From: Parietichytrium sp. I65-24A
Taxonomy: Eukaryota > Sar > Bigyra > Thraustochytrida > Thraustochytriidae
NCBI GenBank assembly: GCA_012862575.1
Contig: BLSF01000054.1
Location: 62,001 to 126,000, forward strand
Length of the DNA stretch: 64,000 nucleotides
Direction: 5' to 3'
The notes under the pieces are model-generated. The model ran no database searches, had not been told where the DNA came from, and saw nothing but the letters and a program-made list of their open reading frames with translations. Both the position numbers and the translations under genes were made by a program. Of the stretch, positions 52,480 to 64,000 are shown in pieces. Each line of letters starts with the position of its first letter. Within the stretch, counting starts at the first letter, position 1.

Positions 52480-52762
52480 ATGTCTCTGCTGGCGTCGCTG
52501 CTGCGTCTGGCGGGCGCGCGGGACGGGGGGAGACTCTCCCTCGCTGTCCTCGCTGTCCTCGCTGTCCCGTAACGAGCAGGGCGCGTTCCTCGCGGGCGTG
52601 GCCGTGAGCGCGTCCGTGGTGGGCGTGGGGCTGGGCTTGCAGCAGCTGCTTCGTTGGCCGCGGCGCAGCGATTCGCGCAAGCTGTCGGGGCTGCACCACC
52701 TGGACGAGCGGCTGGTGAGGCTGAACGCGAAGGCGCGGGGCGCGGCGCCGCAGATCAAGTTC

Positions 52763-53473
52763 ATGCGGCGGGACGTGATGGCGGACTCGGCGAGCATGGA
52801 AGAGGAGGACGACGACGGGCGGAGCAGGATCTTTCAGGTGGTGCTGACGGGCGGGCCGTGCGCGGGCAAGTCGTCGTCGATGGAACACCTGGCGGAGCAC
52901 CTGCGAGCGCACTCGTTCGACGTGTACGTGGTGCCGGAAGTGCCCACGCTGCTGCTGAATGGCGGGTGCCTGTACCCAGGGCTGGACGGCGGCGAGCGGC
53001 TGATCACCTTCGAGGCTAGCTTGATCGAGCTGCAGCTGCAGATGGAGCAAACATTCTACAATATCGCGAGGTCCACCGGCCGGCCGTCCATCATTCTATA
53101 CGACCGCGGGCTGCTGGATGTGGCGGCGTACCTGCCGCAGAGCCTGTGGCCGAGCGTGCTAAACTTCAACCAGTGGGTGCGAGATGGCATGCTTGGCGTG
53201 CTGGAAAGGTACGACCTCATCATTCACTTGGTGACTGCAGCGGAGGGTGCTGAGAAGAACTTTCATTCTGTAGGAAGCCAGAGCAAGACTGAGGCGATCG
53301 AGAGCGCGCGCAAGCTGGACGCCAAGATCATGAATAGCTATCGCGGACACCCCCACCACCACATTATTGACAACTCGACCGACTTTAAGGGCAAGCTGGA
53401 GAGAGTCCGGGAGCTTTTGGACGAGATGGTACGAAGGAATTCAGTGGAGTTTTCGGACGATTCAGAAGAGTAG
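52763..53473 (+). CDS. P-loop NTPase, TTD14/NadR-like AAA_28 type
   Basis: 236 residues from ATG 52763. A Walker A motif (LTGGPCAGKSSSMEHL) is followed by YVVPEVPTLLLNGG and ILYDRGLLD (Walker B region), the pattern of the AAA_28 group that includes Drosophila TTD14 and bacterial NadR kinases. Members bind GTP or ATP; TTD14 works in membrane-protein trafficking. The C-terminus (HHHIIDNSTDFKGKLERV) is also typical. The frame stays open and protein-like upstream to about 52570, with a hydrophobic segment FLAGVAVSASVVGVGLGLQ, but no ATG lies there in frame. A plausible start MSLLASLLRLAG at 52480 is in another frame, separated by three copies of CTCGCTGTC. The true N-terminus is therefore probably longer than annotated. 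Confidence 0.8.
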   Translation: MRRDVMADSASMEEEDDDGRSRIFQVVLTGGPCAGKSSSMEHLAEHLRAHSFDVYVVPEVPTLLLNGGCLYPGLDGGERLITFEASLIELQLQMEQTFYNIARSTGRPSIILYDRGLLDVAAYLPQSLWPSVLNFNQWVRDGMLGVLERYDLIIHLVTAAEGAEKNFHSVGSQSKTEAIESARKLDAKIMNSYRGHPHHHIIDNSTDFKGKLERVRELLDEMVRRNSVEFSDDSEE

Positions 53474-53893
53474 CGGGGCATTTTGCGACACAGAATCCCC
53501 ATAGGTCGCTTCCCTGCGCCTCCACTCTCAATATCTAAGGTGAACTGTATGTAACAATCGATGTGCTTTCATTGCTTTTCCAAGTCTTTTCACTCTGGTT
53601 TCTATGACTACTGTACTACATTTGAACTTGTTGAAGAGAATCGGCCCGGATAAAACATTATCATTACCGGCACGGAGTGGGGCACTCGAATTTTATGCTG
53701 CGACACTCTCTAGAGTAGCAGATTCTTACACGAAACGACGAACTGATCAGCGCAGCATTGCCTTGGATGATTTCTATAACTTTTGCTTCTCCGACAGCGA
53801 GAAAGAAAGACTGACATGGTCTTCATTTTTGTTTGCTTTTTATATTTAATTTAAAGTGGTCCATCTTCCGCATCAGAAAGAAGCATGCCATTT
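53474..53893. other. Convergent spacer
   Basis: 3' flanks of the P-loop protein and adenylosuccinate lyase genes. Nothing recognised. Confidence 0.6.
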
Positions 53894-55520
<1,627 letters not shown>

Positions 55521-58500
55521 TCAGACACTCTGCACGAAAAGCTCAAAGCGAACTTTTGCCAACTCAAACAACCTGCTCCTGGACGGGCCCACACCTGCGT
55601 TACAATCCAACACAATATTCATTCACCAAAGTCAGCGCGGACCCAACCAAACTAGACCCATTCCGCAACATCTTTTTCTCTTTCTGCTCCTCACAAATGT
55701 ATTCCAAAGTATACCAAAGTATGCCAAAGTATACCAAAGTCCACAATCTCCACAAAACTTCCATCCTCTTTCTGCATTCTTCTTTCTTCTTCGGCAGAGG
55801 CAGAGGCAGAGGCAAGACATGTGCATAGTTCGGCACGCCCCACACTTACTTTTTTCGATACCGTACAGTCCGCAGTACTCAGTACACTCGGGGATGCGCG
55901 AGCAAGATCAGTCGTTTCAGTCGTTTCCTTCTTTCTTTCGTTTGGTTGCAGTGCCGCTCGCTCTGGCTAGCGGCTCGCGCTAATTTAATTAGGGATCAGT
56001 CGTGAGCTCGAGAATCGTTCGCGAGCAAGGAATGATTCTCTAGTGGAGTCCTATGATGCTAGGTGGAGACATCGGGTGGAGCTCTATGTTTGAATTTTTC
56101 CAATCTTTTTTGACGAAATTAGTCAATGGACTTTCCCAAATGTCAGAGAGGAGTGTCACGGGACCCCTAAAGTTTTACTGTCGTTCTTCCAGCAACAATT
56201 GTAGTACTACATATCATTTCTTCCTGATCACTATGCTCTTCCCCACGTCAAAATGCGTCACATAAACGGCTCTGTTACGTGACTCTGCACCTGCGAGCCG
56301 AGGATTATCCAGGCACGCCAAAGCGAGGAACGACCATGATGGCCTACAAGTCGAATAGATACTGCTACCAGAATACAGGTCTCCGCATCTGCGTGAGCAG
56401 GGACGAGTGCAACAATGAAATTGGCGTTGCAGATTTTGATTATTTCAAAGTTTGTTGACTTGACTTGGAAGTTCAGGTTCCGGAATGACTAAGTTTAGCC
56501 TCTTTGAGAAGGAAGCTGTTGTTTTGTTGACAGCGACTTCAACTCGATACTTGAGTGCTGAGTATTGTACTGCACTACTTACATCAAAATCAACAAGAGG
56601 CGGAAAGCCTCGTCCGCCAAGGTTAACGATCTCCAAATGAACTGAACTGGTTTCAGCTATTCACGTCGGTTGTTTTATTAGCTGTAAATCTTCTAATAAA
56701 ATTTATAATATGGGAAGGATTTCTTCAGCCCTGCGTATGTTGAAGCCACGAAAGAATGTGCGATAATCTTATCAAACACTATCTCTCTGTTGCATGATCC
56801 AACCAACTCGTGGAGTTCATTCATTCACCCCGGACTGACTGATCGATTTCATTTACTCCAATGACAAGAACTTGTCCGGGCTCTCGACGATGCTCACATG
56901 CCGGTTCCCGCCTGCCGTTCGATCACACAGTCAAAGCGAATCACGTCGGAGCGAAGACATTCGAGAAGACGAGTTGGCTTCGTAGCATTTCGAAAGAATT
57001 GAATGATAATTGAGGTTGAGAACCTCGAACCGAGCCTTGTCCCCCGCGCCCTTCCAGCCTTCAAGCATCTACAGAATCTGCAGAGCTCAGCCGAAGGCAT
57101 TTCACCCGTTGACTAGCCTGAGACGCCTCACGCTGTACATCTCGCCGCCCGGCGGACCTTTAGAATTCAGAATTTAGAATGCTAGGCCCAAACGAATGGA
57201 TGAGCTTCAATCCTCACGGTTCTATGATGATTTCGCAGGCTATGCCGCAATGCGGCTATCTACAGCTATACGTCAACGCGGTTCAGTTCATTTCGCAGCC
57301 AACTCGCGGGAGCCCTCGATGGAAATAACGTAGTGTGCGCAGCAGCGTTCGCTTCACTCGCGTAGTTCCGCCAACGAACCGTGATCGTCGTGAACGCCGC
57401 GAACCAAAAAGACTAGTTTTAAAAAAGGAGAAGGATCCAAAACAAACAAGGCAAACAAGGATGCCAAGCCAATAATTCTCCACTCCGAGCCACTCGCTAG
57501 CTAGTATTAACATTGGTCAAAACGATCCATAGTACCAAGTACAGCAAAGTACAGACTTTTACACAGTGAAAATTGCATTGGATAAGAATACATTTCTTTC
57601 TTCCCTTCCTACATTCTCATCAGCGCATGATGACTATGGCCTAGCTACACCTTTCCTTAATAGTAGCTCCTGGATTGCGAAAGACATCCCCCAGACAGTG
57701 CCTGGACTCTGTCGCCGCACTCTTTTTGTTTATAGGTGATGTTCTCAAGAAACAACAGTCTTTCTCGCACAGTGTTAACTTTTCGCACTTTCTTCGTTGT
57801 TTGTTTTTCAGATTCCGTTCTTCCGCTGGCCCATCTCCCTCCGTCAAATTTGAAGGTACTTTAGTTGTTATATTTCACGTTGCCACGATTGACATTGATA
57901 TACATAAACACCTGAATTGGAAGTAAGTTGCCCATTCGCGAATGCGGAGCGCTCTGTCTTTTTTCTTTTTCTCTTTTCCTTTTGTTTCCCCTGGCTCTTC
58001 TCTCCTGTCTTTTTGCGTCAAGCACACAGTCTCCCGCACCAGAGCCTGCGGCGTTTCGTGCTCCTCATTGCACAGCATTCTGCTTCTCAATACTCACCAT
58101 CAAGCAATTTTCTTTTCTTCTCGTTGGTGGTACAGTACTCTCAGTACGCAGAACTAATGGTTACTCTAGTAGCTCGAAATGAGCTGTTCGGATTGTCAAG
58201 AAATGAAAATGAAAGTTGAAAAAGATACCTCGAGTTGGTTGGAACGAACGCAAGACTCAAGCCTCGGAGCCTGCGGATGCTGACTACCGATGCTGATGCT
58301 ACTGCTAATGTTGCTGCAGAGATAACCGTGAAGCTTATCTATCTATCCCCCTTGTCCCCCTTTTCCCTTCTTTTTCGCTTTTTACCCCATCGACTTGTAA
58401 AACAAGTTGTCTCAGTGTCAATTCTATTTGAACAATTTAGAGGATGAATGATGAAGGGTGAAAAATGAAAAATGAAAAATGAAGGATGAAGAAAGGTTGT

Positions 58501-59154
58501 CAGCTATCCATCACAAGCGACGAGTTCAGCAGCCCGCAGCAGGCCGCGAGGAATATCGTGCCCTCTTCCGGCGAGAACTTGTTCGTGACACTCCGCCTTC
58601 TCGAATCCGCCAGCGCACAGCAGCTCGGACTTGCTCGAGTCGGCAACTGAACGCTCCTGCAAGCGAGGCTTTGCACCTCCGAAATCACAATTTAATTTGC
58701 AGTGTTAATTTATTTATGGAGCTAAATTCAAATGAATACACCACTTTATGAATTCAGAATTCAAAAACTCAGAATTCAGAGTGAGTCACTCCGCAGAGCG
58801 ACGCGTATGCGCCTGGAAAAAGGAGTTCTCCATACCTTTCGTAGCTCACGCCTTCGAACGCCTCAGCCGTAATCGAAGCAACTTGCAAGTCCAACGCCGC
58901 TGACGCACAGCCGTCAGTGGGGCACGAGAAAACTAGACTAATTACTATTTCTCGAGAATTTAGAATTTGGAGCCTTCCATCGCTTGAACTTGTCGAAGTA
59001 AGGCTCTTGACGCTCCCACCAATATGGATCCTGAGCCTTGGGTCCTGGGTTCAGAGTCTGAGTACTCACAGTCAATACCGGATACTGTGTGCCGTTTTCT
59101 GGAACAGTAGAGTACCATAGCACTATTTACTGTGTACTGTGTACAGTGTGCTGT

Positions 59155-59200
59155 GTAGTGGGTGCTGGGTACTGGGTACTGGGTGCTGGGTGCTGGGAGA
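59155..59200. repeat. Degenerate GTGCTGGGTACTGG tract
   Basis: Tandem 7-bp units GGGTGCT/GGGTACT, preceded by TACTGTG units. Non-coding. Confidence 0.75.
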
Positions 59201-59629
59201 TAGATCTCGCTGGCCTGTATGAACGAGGCCAGCACTTTCTTCATTCCTTCCATCTGCCCCTCTTCCTTTCTTTCTTTCCTCTCTCTCTCTATCTCTCTAT
59301 TTATCTATCTATCTGTCTGTCTATCATCTGTCTGTCTCTGTCTCTGCAACTTTCTCTCCAAAAGTCGCCCTCTCTCTATTTCTCTCTACTAGTAGGTATA
59401 GATAGGTGTGTGTGTGTGTGGGGCACAGGGTTCCAAAGGTGGTAGTAGGATGGGCGGTGGGGCGTAGTCTCGGCTACTGTAAACCGTGGAACCGGGAGGG
59501 CCTGTGCGCGACCGTGACTGCTGCAACGGCGATGGCAGCAGATCCCGAACTGCAAGACAGACAGCAAACGCGAAAGCGAAAGCGAGCAAGGAGACAGAGA
59601 CAGAGACAGAGACAGAAAGCAGCGCATAG

Positions 59630-59661
59630 CGAATAGGGAATAGGGAATAGGGAATAGGGAA
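59630..59661. repeat. (GAATAGG)n heptamer tract
   Basis: Four heptamers GAATAGG end about 10 bp before the W-repeat start codon, so they probably lie in its 5' UTR. Confidence 0.9.
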
Positions 59662-59670
59662 AGGAGTAAG

Positions 59671-61092
59671 ATGCCGACGACTCGTCAGCAGGAGAAGCAG
59701 AAGGAGGAGGTGCCTCCTCAGGAGAACTCGCAGCAGACGCTCAAGCAGAGCCTGCTGGCTCATGTGAACGACTGGAAAGGAGACATCGAGCACGCATGGG
59801 ACTATGCTCGCGCACGCGTGTCGCCAAAGGCCGGGGACAGCAGGAACCCGCGCGAGACGTATGAGGACTTCCGCCGCCGAGGAGTTCTGAGACGCTGGGG
59901 CAAGCTCTTCGTGTTCGTGATCCTCGTCTACGTGGTCATCAAGGCCGTGGAAGGCCCAAAGAACCCGAAGGAGGCCAAGTTTGAGGAGTGGAAGAACCAC
60001 TTCTTGGAGACCATCGGATACAGAGATGGCAACCAAGTTGTCGCTGACGCAAAGGATTCCGTGAACGATGCCAAGGCATACGCTTCCGACAAGATGGAGG
60101 ACGTTCGCAAGAGCGCCAACGGAGCTGCAGACTCTGCCACCGCAAAGTTCGAGGAATGGAAACGTGCAATGGAAGAATCCGGCAAGGACTGGCGCGACAC
60201 CATCACCCAGGAATACAATAGCTTCGCTCCAAGCAAGAAGCAGATGTACAAAGACTGGGAGGCAAGCTGGGACAAGTTCAACGACTGGAAGAAGGCTGTC
60301 GAGGAGACCGGCGAGGACTGGAGGGACGCTCTTGTGGACCAGATCGAGAACGCAAAGAACAAGATCACCCCATCGAGCGCCACCGAGAAGAAGATCAACC
60401 GCACCTTCAACGACTGGATCAAATCCTTCCAAGGCAAGGATGAGGACACCTGGAAGGAATACATCATGGACCTGCTCGAGAACTCTAAGGACTACGTGGC
60501 ACCAAAGAAGACTTTTGCTCAGTCCTTCAAGGAACGCATGAGCAACTGGAAGAGCTACTTTACCTCCAACAAGCGCGACTGGAAGGACTCTGTCAACGAT
60601 GCCATGAACGAGGCTCAGAGCAAGGCAAAGACCGCTGAGAAGTGCTCCAAGTCCGCTGCCGAGGACTCCAAGAACTACGTTGCTGATACCTTCGACGACG
60701 CGCGCAACTATTTTGAGGACTGGAAGAACACTATCACCAACGAGGGCAAGGACTGGAAGGATGAGCTCGACAAGAAGATCAGTGAGAAGACCCCATCTTT
60801 CGGAAGCGACTCCGCCGAGTACAAGTTTAACCAGTGGAAGCGCACCATGGAAGCTAAGGGCGAGAACTGGCAGGACATCATCTTGCGCCGCCTTGAGCAC
60901 GGCCGCCGCATCGTTCGCGATGGAGTCAACACCGTGTCCGACACTGCTACTGATGCATATGAGGGAGTGAAGCGCACCGCCCGCGACGGCGCAAACACCG
61001 TCACCGACACTTACGATGACTGGAAGCGCAGCGCTAAGATGAGCGGCCGCGACTGGAAGACTTCTTTCGAGAATGCTTTCTCGTGGCATTAA
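59671..61092 (+). CDS. Membrane-anchored double-tryptophan repeat protein, probably abundant, unrecognised
   Basis: 473 residues from ATG 59671. One hydrophobic segment (about 77-93, GKLFVFVILVYVVIKAV) divides a short basic N-terminus from a long hydrophilic, charged, helical C-terminal part. That part is built of about seven units of the form F-x-x-W-K-x-x-M-x-x-x-G-x-D-W-R/K-D, for example FEEWKRAMEESGKDWRD and FNDWKKAVEETGEDWRD. These are interleaved with LEA/apolipoprotein-like segments such as DAKAYASDKMEDVRKSANG and RDGVNTVSDTATDAYEG. The repeats suggest amphipathic helices that lie on a membrane or droplet surface. Lysine is almost always AAG, and C-ending codons dominate, a sign of high expression. 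I know no family with this double-W unit. The opposite strand is open for 595 codons, a shadow of the codon bias. Confidence 0.85.
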   Translation: MPTTRQQEKQKEEVPPQENSQQTLKQSLLAHVNDWKGDIEHAWDYARARVSPKAGDSRNPRETYEDFRRRGVLRRWGKLFVFVILVYVVIKAVEGPKNPKEAKFEEWKNHFLETIGYRDGNQVVADAKDSVNDAKAYASDKMEDVRKSANGAADSATAKFEEWKRAMEESGKDWRDTITQEYNSFAPSKKQMYKDWEASWDKFNDWKKAVEETGEDWRDALVDQIENAKNKITPSSATEKKINRTFNDWIKSFQGKDEDTWKEYIMDLLENSKDYVAPKKTFAQSFKERMSNWKSYFTSNKRDWKDSVNDAMNEAQSKAKTAEKCSKSAAEDSKNYVADTFDDARNYFEDWKNTITNEGKDWKDELDKKISEKTPSFGSDSAEYKFNQWKRTMEAKGENWQDIILRRLEHGRRIVRDGVNTVSDTATDAYEGVKRTARDGANTVTDTYDDWKRSAKMSGRDWKTSFENAFSWH

Positions 61093-61587
61093 GCAACGAT
61101 TTTGCAACATTACTACTATATACTCTTGCAACAATTTTCCATAAAAGTATAAAAGCAATTTGACATACTCCCTCACCTTCCATTTCTTTTATCATTTTTC
61201 TACAATTGTACTGTTCTATTTAATAAAATTCATTTGAAAACAAATTTCACAAGATCATCGATTCTTGAAGACGCTTTCCATAAAGTCGGAGCAACAACAA
61301 GATTAGAATGAGCAGACGCATGAACTATCTTGACTTTTGATCTTTGGTTTCGCAAGTAATTTTTTCCATTCAGCCACCAAAAAAACACATCATTCGAAAG
61401 CTGCCGTAAATACAAGCGACCAGCACAACAAACGCTTCAATCAAAAAAGCAGAGCAGAATTCAGAATACTAACAGCTAGCCCGGTATTTGTTATGTCAAA
61501 AAAGGAAAATAGAAAAAGCGAATATGCATGCATCCATCCATCCATCCATCATCCACCCCAACCCCAAGGAAAAAAAAGAGGGCACAA
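61093..61587. other. Convergent spacer
   Basis: AT-rich 3' flanks with ATAAA-type signals about 50 bp past the W-repeat stop and a (CATC)n tract at 61528-61552. No gene seen. Confidence 0.65.
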
Positions 61588-62979
61588 TTAGGCCTCATCA
61601 AGGGAAGGCATGTCTTCCAGATCAGCTTCCTCCTGGCGCCGCTTTTCCTCCAACTGAAGTCGCTGCAATCTCTGGGTTTCGTTGGCGTTCTCCTGCTCCA
61701 CCTTGCTCCAAATTTTATTCTTGAACAGGTTTTTCTCCTGCTCGCGATATTTCTTGGTGTACAGTTTCAATCTATTCTCCAGCTCTTTCACCCTCTTGTG
61801 CGCCATAGCAACGCCAGAGTCGGATTTCCCGGCAGTAATATCGAGCAGGGCCTTGAGGTCATCATGCGCAGCCTTGTACATGTCCCGCGCCTTCTCAATG
61901 ACCCAAAACTCTCCTCGGTCTTCCTTCTCAAGTTCGTTGGCCAATCGTTCACAATGGGTGAGGCACCTCCTGTACAGGCCTTTGGAGCTTTGAGGGTCAA
62001 GTTCTATAGCTTTATCGCAGTCCCAAAGCGCTTCTTCGGCTCGCGAAAGCTTGAGCTTGACCATAGCTCGATTCAAATGCAGCACGAGTTTGACTTCATC
62101 CAGGACTCTGCGCTCGTCGTCGTTCAGGTAGTGATTGTACTCATCCTCGCTGTAGAATATGTGGACAAAGGCCGAATCGTACGCCTTCTTGGCAGCCTCG
62201 AAGTCTCCGCTCTTGAACAGCTCGTTGCCCCGCGCCCTCTCCGCTTGCGAGGACTTGATGCGCTCCTCTAGCGTCGGAGGGGGGTTCTCTTCGAATCTGC
62301 GCCGTTCCTCGCGCTCGCGCTCTAGCTTGGACTGCTCCATCTGCTCCCGAGTGGGCATGTGTGGAAGCTTCTTCTCCCAGTCGACCATTTCAAACTCGAA
62401 AAAGACAAACGCGTTGGGCGGAACCTTGGGAGGATAGCCCTCGCTGCCATACGCCCAGGCTGGCGAGCAAATAAACTCGGCAACTTCGCCTCGGCCCATG
62501 CGCTCCATGCACGCGTCCCAAGCTCTGCACCGGCCGTACACTACGTGGTGCGGATCCATTGCCTCTTTCCGGAGCTCGTCTTCCACCACATCCTTGTTGA
62601 ATCTCCCCAGAATGATCTCGTGTGGGTCGTCCGTGCCGCCCACATTCACGCCGCCGATCTTCTCGCGCGTGGTCTCAAAAATGTTGTCCCACTTTCGGCT
62701 TTCGGCGTTCCACAACTTGCCCACAAAGTGAAATTTCACGGGGCAACCTGCTTCCACGAACCCTCCTCCCAGCGTCCCGTCCCGAACCCATCTTTTCAGC
62801 AGAGTGTAGTCCCCTTCTGGCGAAACGTCTACGAATCCTTCTTCCAGCTGCTGCTGGACGAACTTGGACGGCTCCATTATCTCCTTGTTCCTTTCTCTCA
62901 CGCAGTGCAGACACTTGCCATCGCGACGCACGACTCCCGTGCCCCATCCTCCGCACGCCTCGCACTTATTCACCTCCAT
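61588..62979 (-). CDS. FKBP-type peptidyl-prolyl isomerase with zinc-ribbon N-terminus and TPR domain
   Basis: 463 residues from ATG 62979; the frame extends 12 codons further to a TTG through a TTATCC microsatellite. An unusual N-terminal CxxC pair (C6, C9 and C23, C26) resembles a zinc ribbon or DnaJ-like knuckle. An FKBP domain spans about 50-210 (VKFHFVGKL, IFETT, IILG, CMERMGRGEVAEF, AYGSEGYPP, FEFEMVDWE) with an insertion between the fourth and fifth strands. A three-motif TPR follows (about 245-400: ARGNELFKSGDFEAAKKAY, LHLNRAMVKLKLSRAEEAL, SKGLYRRCLTHCERL), then a basic coiled-coil tail. Large immunophilins of this plan dock on Hsp90 through the TPR. The tail lacks an ER signal, so it is probably cytosolic or nuclear. 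Whether the isomerase site is active cannot be judged from sequence alone, because several aromatic pocket residues differ. Confidence 0.88.
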   Translation of the reverse strand: MEVNKCEACGGWGTGVVRRDGKCLHCVRERNKEIMEPSKFVQQQLEEGFVDVSPEGDYTLLKRWVRDGTLGGGFVEAGCPVKFHFVGKLWNAESRKWDNIFETTREKIGGVNVGGTDDPHEIILGRFNKDVVEDELRKEAMDPHHVVYGRCRAWDACMERMGRGEVAEFICSPAWAYGSEGYPPKVPPNAFVFFEFEMVDWEKKLPHMPTREQMEQSKLEREREERRRFEENPPPTLEERIKSSQAERARGNELFKSGDFEAAKKAYDSAFVHIFYSEDEYNHYLNDDERRVLDEVKLVLHLNRAMVKLKLSRAEEALWDCDKAIELDPQSSKGLYRRCLTHCERLANELEKEDRGEFWVIEKARDMYKAAHDDLKALLDITAGKSDSGVAMAHKRVKELENRLKLYTKKYREQEKNLFKNKIWSKVEQENANETQRLQRLQLEEKRRQEEADLEDMPSLDEA

Positions 62980-63632
62980 CCTTATCCTTATCCTTATCCT
63001 TTTCCTTTTCAACAAAGATCTTCTCTCACGGATCTGAGTGTATGAATATGAGTGTATGTGTGTATGTGTGTATGTGTGTATGTGTGTATGTGTGCACGTG
63101 GATTCGTTGGAATCGTTGGAATCGTATGCCCGGCGCCGTTACACGCTCGCGCGCTCACTCTGTAACGGTCCCCGCAGTTGTCCCGTTTCTTTCCCTCTCT
63201 TGACTCTCCTTTGTCTTTGTCTCAGCACCAACACGGCACCACGGCGCACACATTCGTAACGGCAGAAGGAACTATTCGTGATCAGAGAACTATTCGCGCT
63301 GCCTTGTGGACCGGTGAACAACGAGCTCTTCTCCGCGGCCCAGAAAGATACAGAACTCTTTTTCTAGATCTTGTCCCAGCTATTCTGGTACATCGTCTCA
63401 TAGAGGAACGCTTCTGTAACTATAACCATCCTTACCCGAATCGCTATTTCACAGATCGCACAAAAAGAGAACAAATCGAGAACGCCACAGGTGAAAGTGT
63501 CGCGCGGACCATAAAAGAGACAGAGATAGACAGAAAGAGAGCGGACTGAGGTGTCCTCGCGTCCGTCATCTCAGCACCTCAGCACCTCAGCGTCTCGCGG
63601 AACCCATTGCAAGGAACAAGGAACAAGGAACA
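62980..63632. other. Divergent intergenic region of 653 bp
   Basis: Holds TTATCC hexamers (62980-63000) just before the FKBP start and a (TGTGTATG)n tract (63050-63092). An open frame at 63178-63549 lacks an ATG and is not accepted. Confidence 0.65.
63050..63092. repeat. (TGTGTATG)n microsatellite
   Basis: About five tandem octamers in the shared upstream region of two divergent genes. Confidence 0.9.
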
Positions 63633-64000
63633 ATGAGCCTGTTCTCCAGCAGCGGGGCCAGCTGCGGGGTGAGCAAGCTTCCGTGCCGCGCGTTGTGCAG
63701 CGCCAACTGGCAGGGTGTCCGCGGCGGGGACACCTGCAGCCTTTTCCTGGTGGGCACGTGCGGCGCGGCGGCGGAGAACGAGCTGTCGCTGGTGGCGTAC
63801 GACGAGGCGTCCGGGGACGTGCGCGTGGTGGCGTCCGCGGCGCATGCGGACGAGATCTCCCATGTGTCCGCGCACCCGTCCGCGCGCGGCGTCGTCAGCA
63901 TCGTCTCGCAGTCCGCCGCGGACCACTCGCTCGCGGTCCTCACTCTCACCGGTCTGTCCTCCGGAGAACAGCACGACGAACAGCAGGAACAGCAGGAACA
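63633..64000 (+). CDS. EIPR1: EIPR1/TSSC1-like WD40 protein (3' part outside window)
   Basis: The first 122 codons from ATG 63633 are open to the window edge. The start reads ALCSANWQ, then LFLVGT, then NELSLVAYDE, then HADEISHVSAHPSARGVVSIV, which follows the N-terminal pattern of EIPR1/TSSC1 (RALTPQ, FLVGTQSL, NQIHIIDFD, GEIWHISASPADRGVL). EIPR1 is a WD40 protein that binds the EARP and GARP tethering complexes in endosome-to-Golgi and recycling traffic. Only the first blade can be seen, followed by a Gln/Glu-rich insertion (EQHDEQQEQQE). The 5' end is very GC-rich. The assignment rests on a short region, so it is likely but not certain. Confidence 0.75.
   Translation, partial: MSLFSSSGASCGVSKLPCRALCSANWQGVRGGDTCSLFLVGTCGAAAENELSLVAYDEASGDVRVVASAAHADEISHVSAHPSARGVVSIVSQSAADHSLAVLTLTGLSSGEQHDEQQEQQE

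Noticed and set aside
56445-56660. Protein-like minus-strand stretch (LGGRGFPPLVDFD)
   Set aside because: Too short, lacks an ATG and has no partner exons that I can define; kept only as a remark on the gene-poor region.
59389-61176. 595-codon minus-strand open frame with hydrophobic repeats
   Set aside because: It is the mirror of the W-repeat gene. The sense strand has an ATG, AAG-biased codons and a coherent repeat; the antisense protein is only its complement.
63178-63549. Open frame of 123 codons before the EIPR1-like gene
   Set aside because: Begins only at TTG and has no internal ATG; ordinary 5' flank.

Overview
This is nuclear DNA from a compact, intron-poor eukaryote. About twenty protein genes lie in 64 kb, most as single uninterrupted exons. 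Only three introns are evident (28063-28199, 35582-35706 and 54392-54518). All are 125-137 bp long, with GTRAGT donors and YRCAG- or CTCAG-type acceptors. Gene content (plastid-era metabolism, class C GPCR, Kelch/BTB protein, TTL-like membrane protein, Rubisco-LSMT-type SET protein), gene density and intron scarcity suggest a unicellular alga; a mesophilic unicellular red alga such as Porphyridium is my best guess, but nothing here proves it. Coding sequence is GC-rich, extremely so at the 5' ends of several genes, while spacers are AT-richer and full of microsatellites. I saw no tRNA, rRNA, snRNA, CRISPR array or intact mobile element.

Layout. 1-10400: three consecutive minus-strand genes for secreted proteins. 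They are a beta-solenoid/tail-fibre-like repeat protein cut by the window edge, then two tandem paralogues with an F-type-lectin-like domain and repeated beta-sandwich modules. 11488-18229: prolidase, a tail-anchored coiled-coil protein and a type II membrane TTL-fold protein, all on the minus strand. 19029-19881: what looks like one broken gene. 21949-26805: a class C (GABA-B-like) receptor with several periplasmic-binding-like domains and a Notch LNR. 27877-29867: a nuclear protein with two possible E2F-like winged helices. 30290-31480: aldose 1-epimerase. 32937-36355: Kelch-BTB-Kelch-BTB protein. 36707-39109: an unrecognised acidic nuclear-looking protein. 42283-43722: SET methyltransferase. 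44606-44785: a 59-residue membrane microprotein. 45343-48483: a class I HDAC homologue whose catalytic residues are nearly all replaced. 49995-51632: a five-TM Tweety/prominin-like protein. 52763-53473: TTD14/NadR-like P-loop protein. 53894-55493: adenylosuccinate lyase. 59671-61092: a highly expressed-looking protein built of a tryptophan repeat. 61588-62979: FKBP-TPR immunophilin. 63633-64000: start of an EIPR1/TSSC1-like WD40 protein.

The genes do not form one pathway. The one apparent functional neighbourhood is the left-hand cluster of three secreted, probably cell-surface or matrix proteins. The most unusual single genes are the pseudo-HDAC with its roughly 630-residue acidic repeat arm (45343-48483), the W-repeat protein (59671-61092), the tandem secreted pair (2787-10400) and the multi-sensor GPCR (21949-26805). 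Starts are placed at ATG codons; several longer open frames in the window begin only at GTG or TTG and were trimmed.
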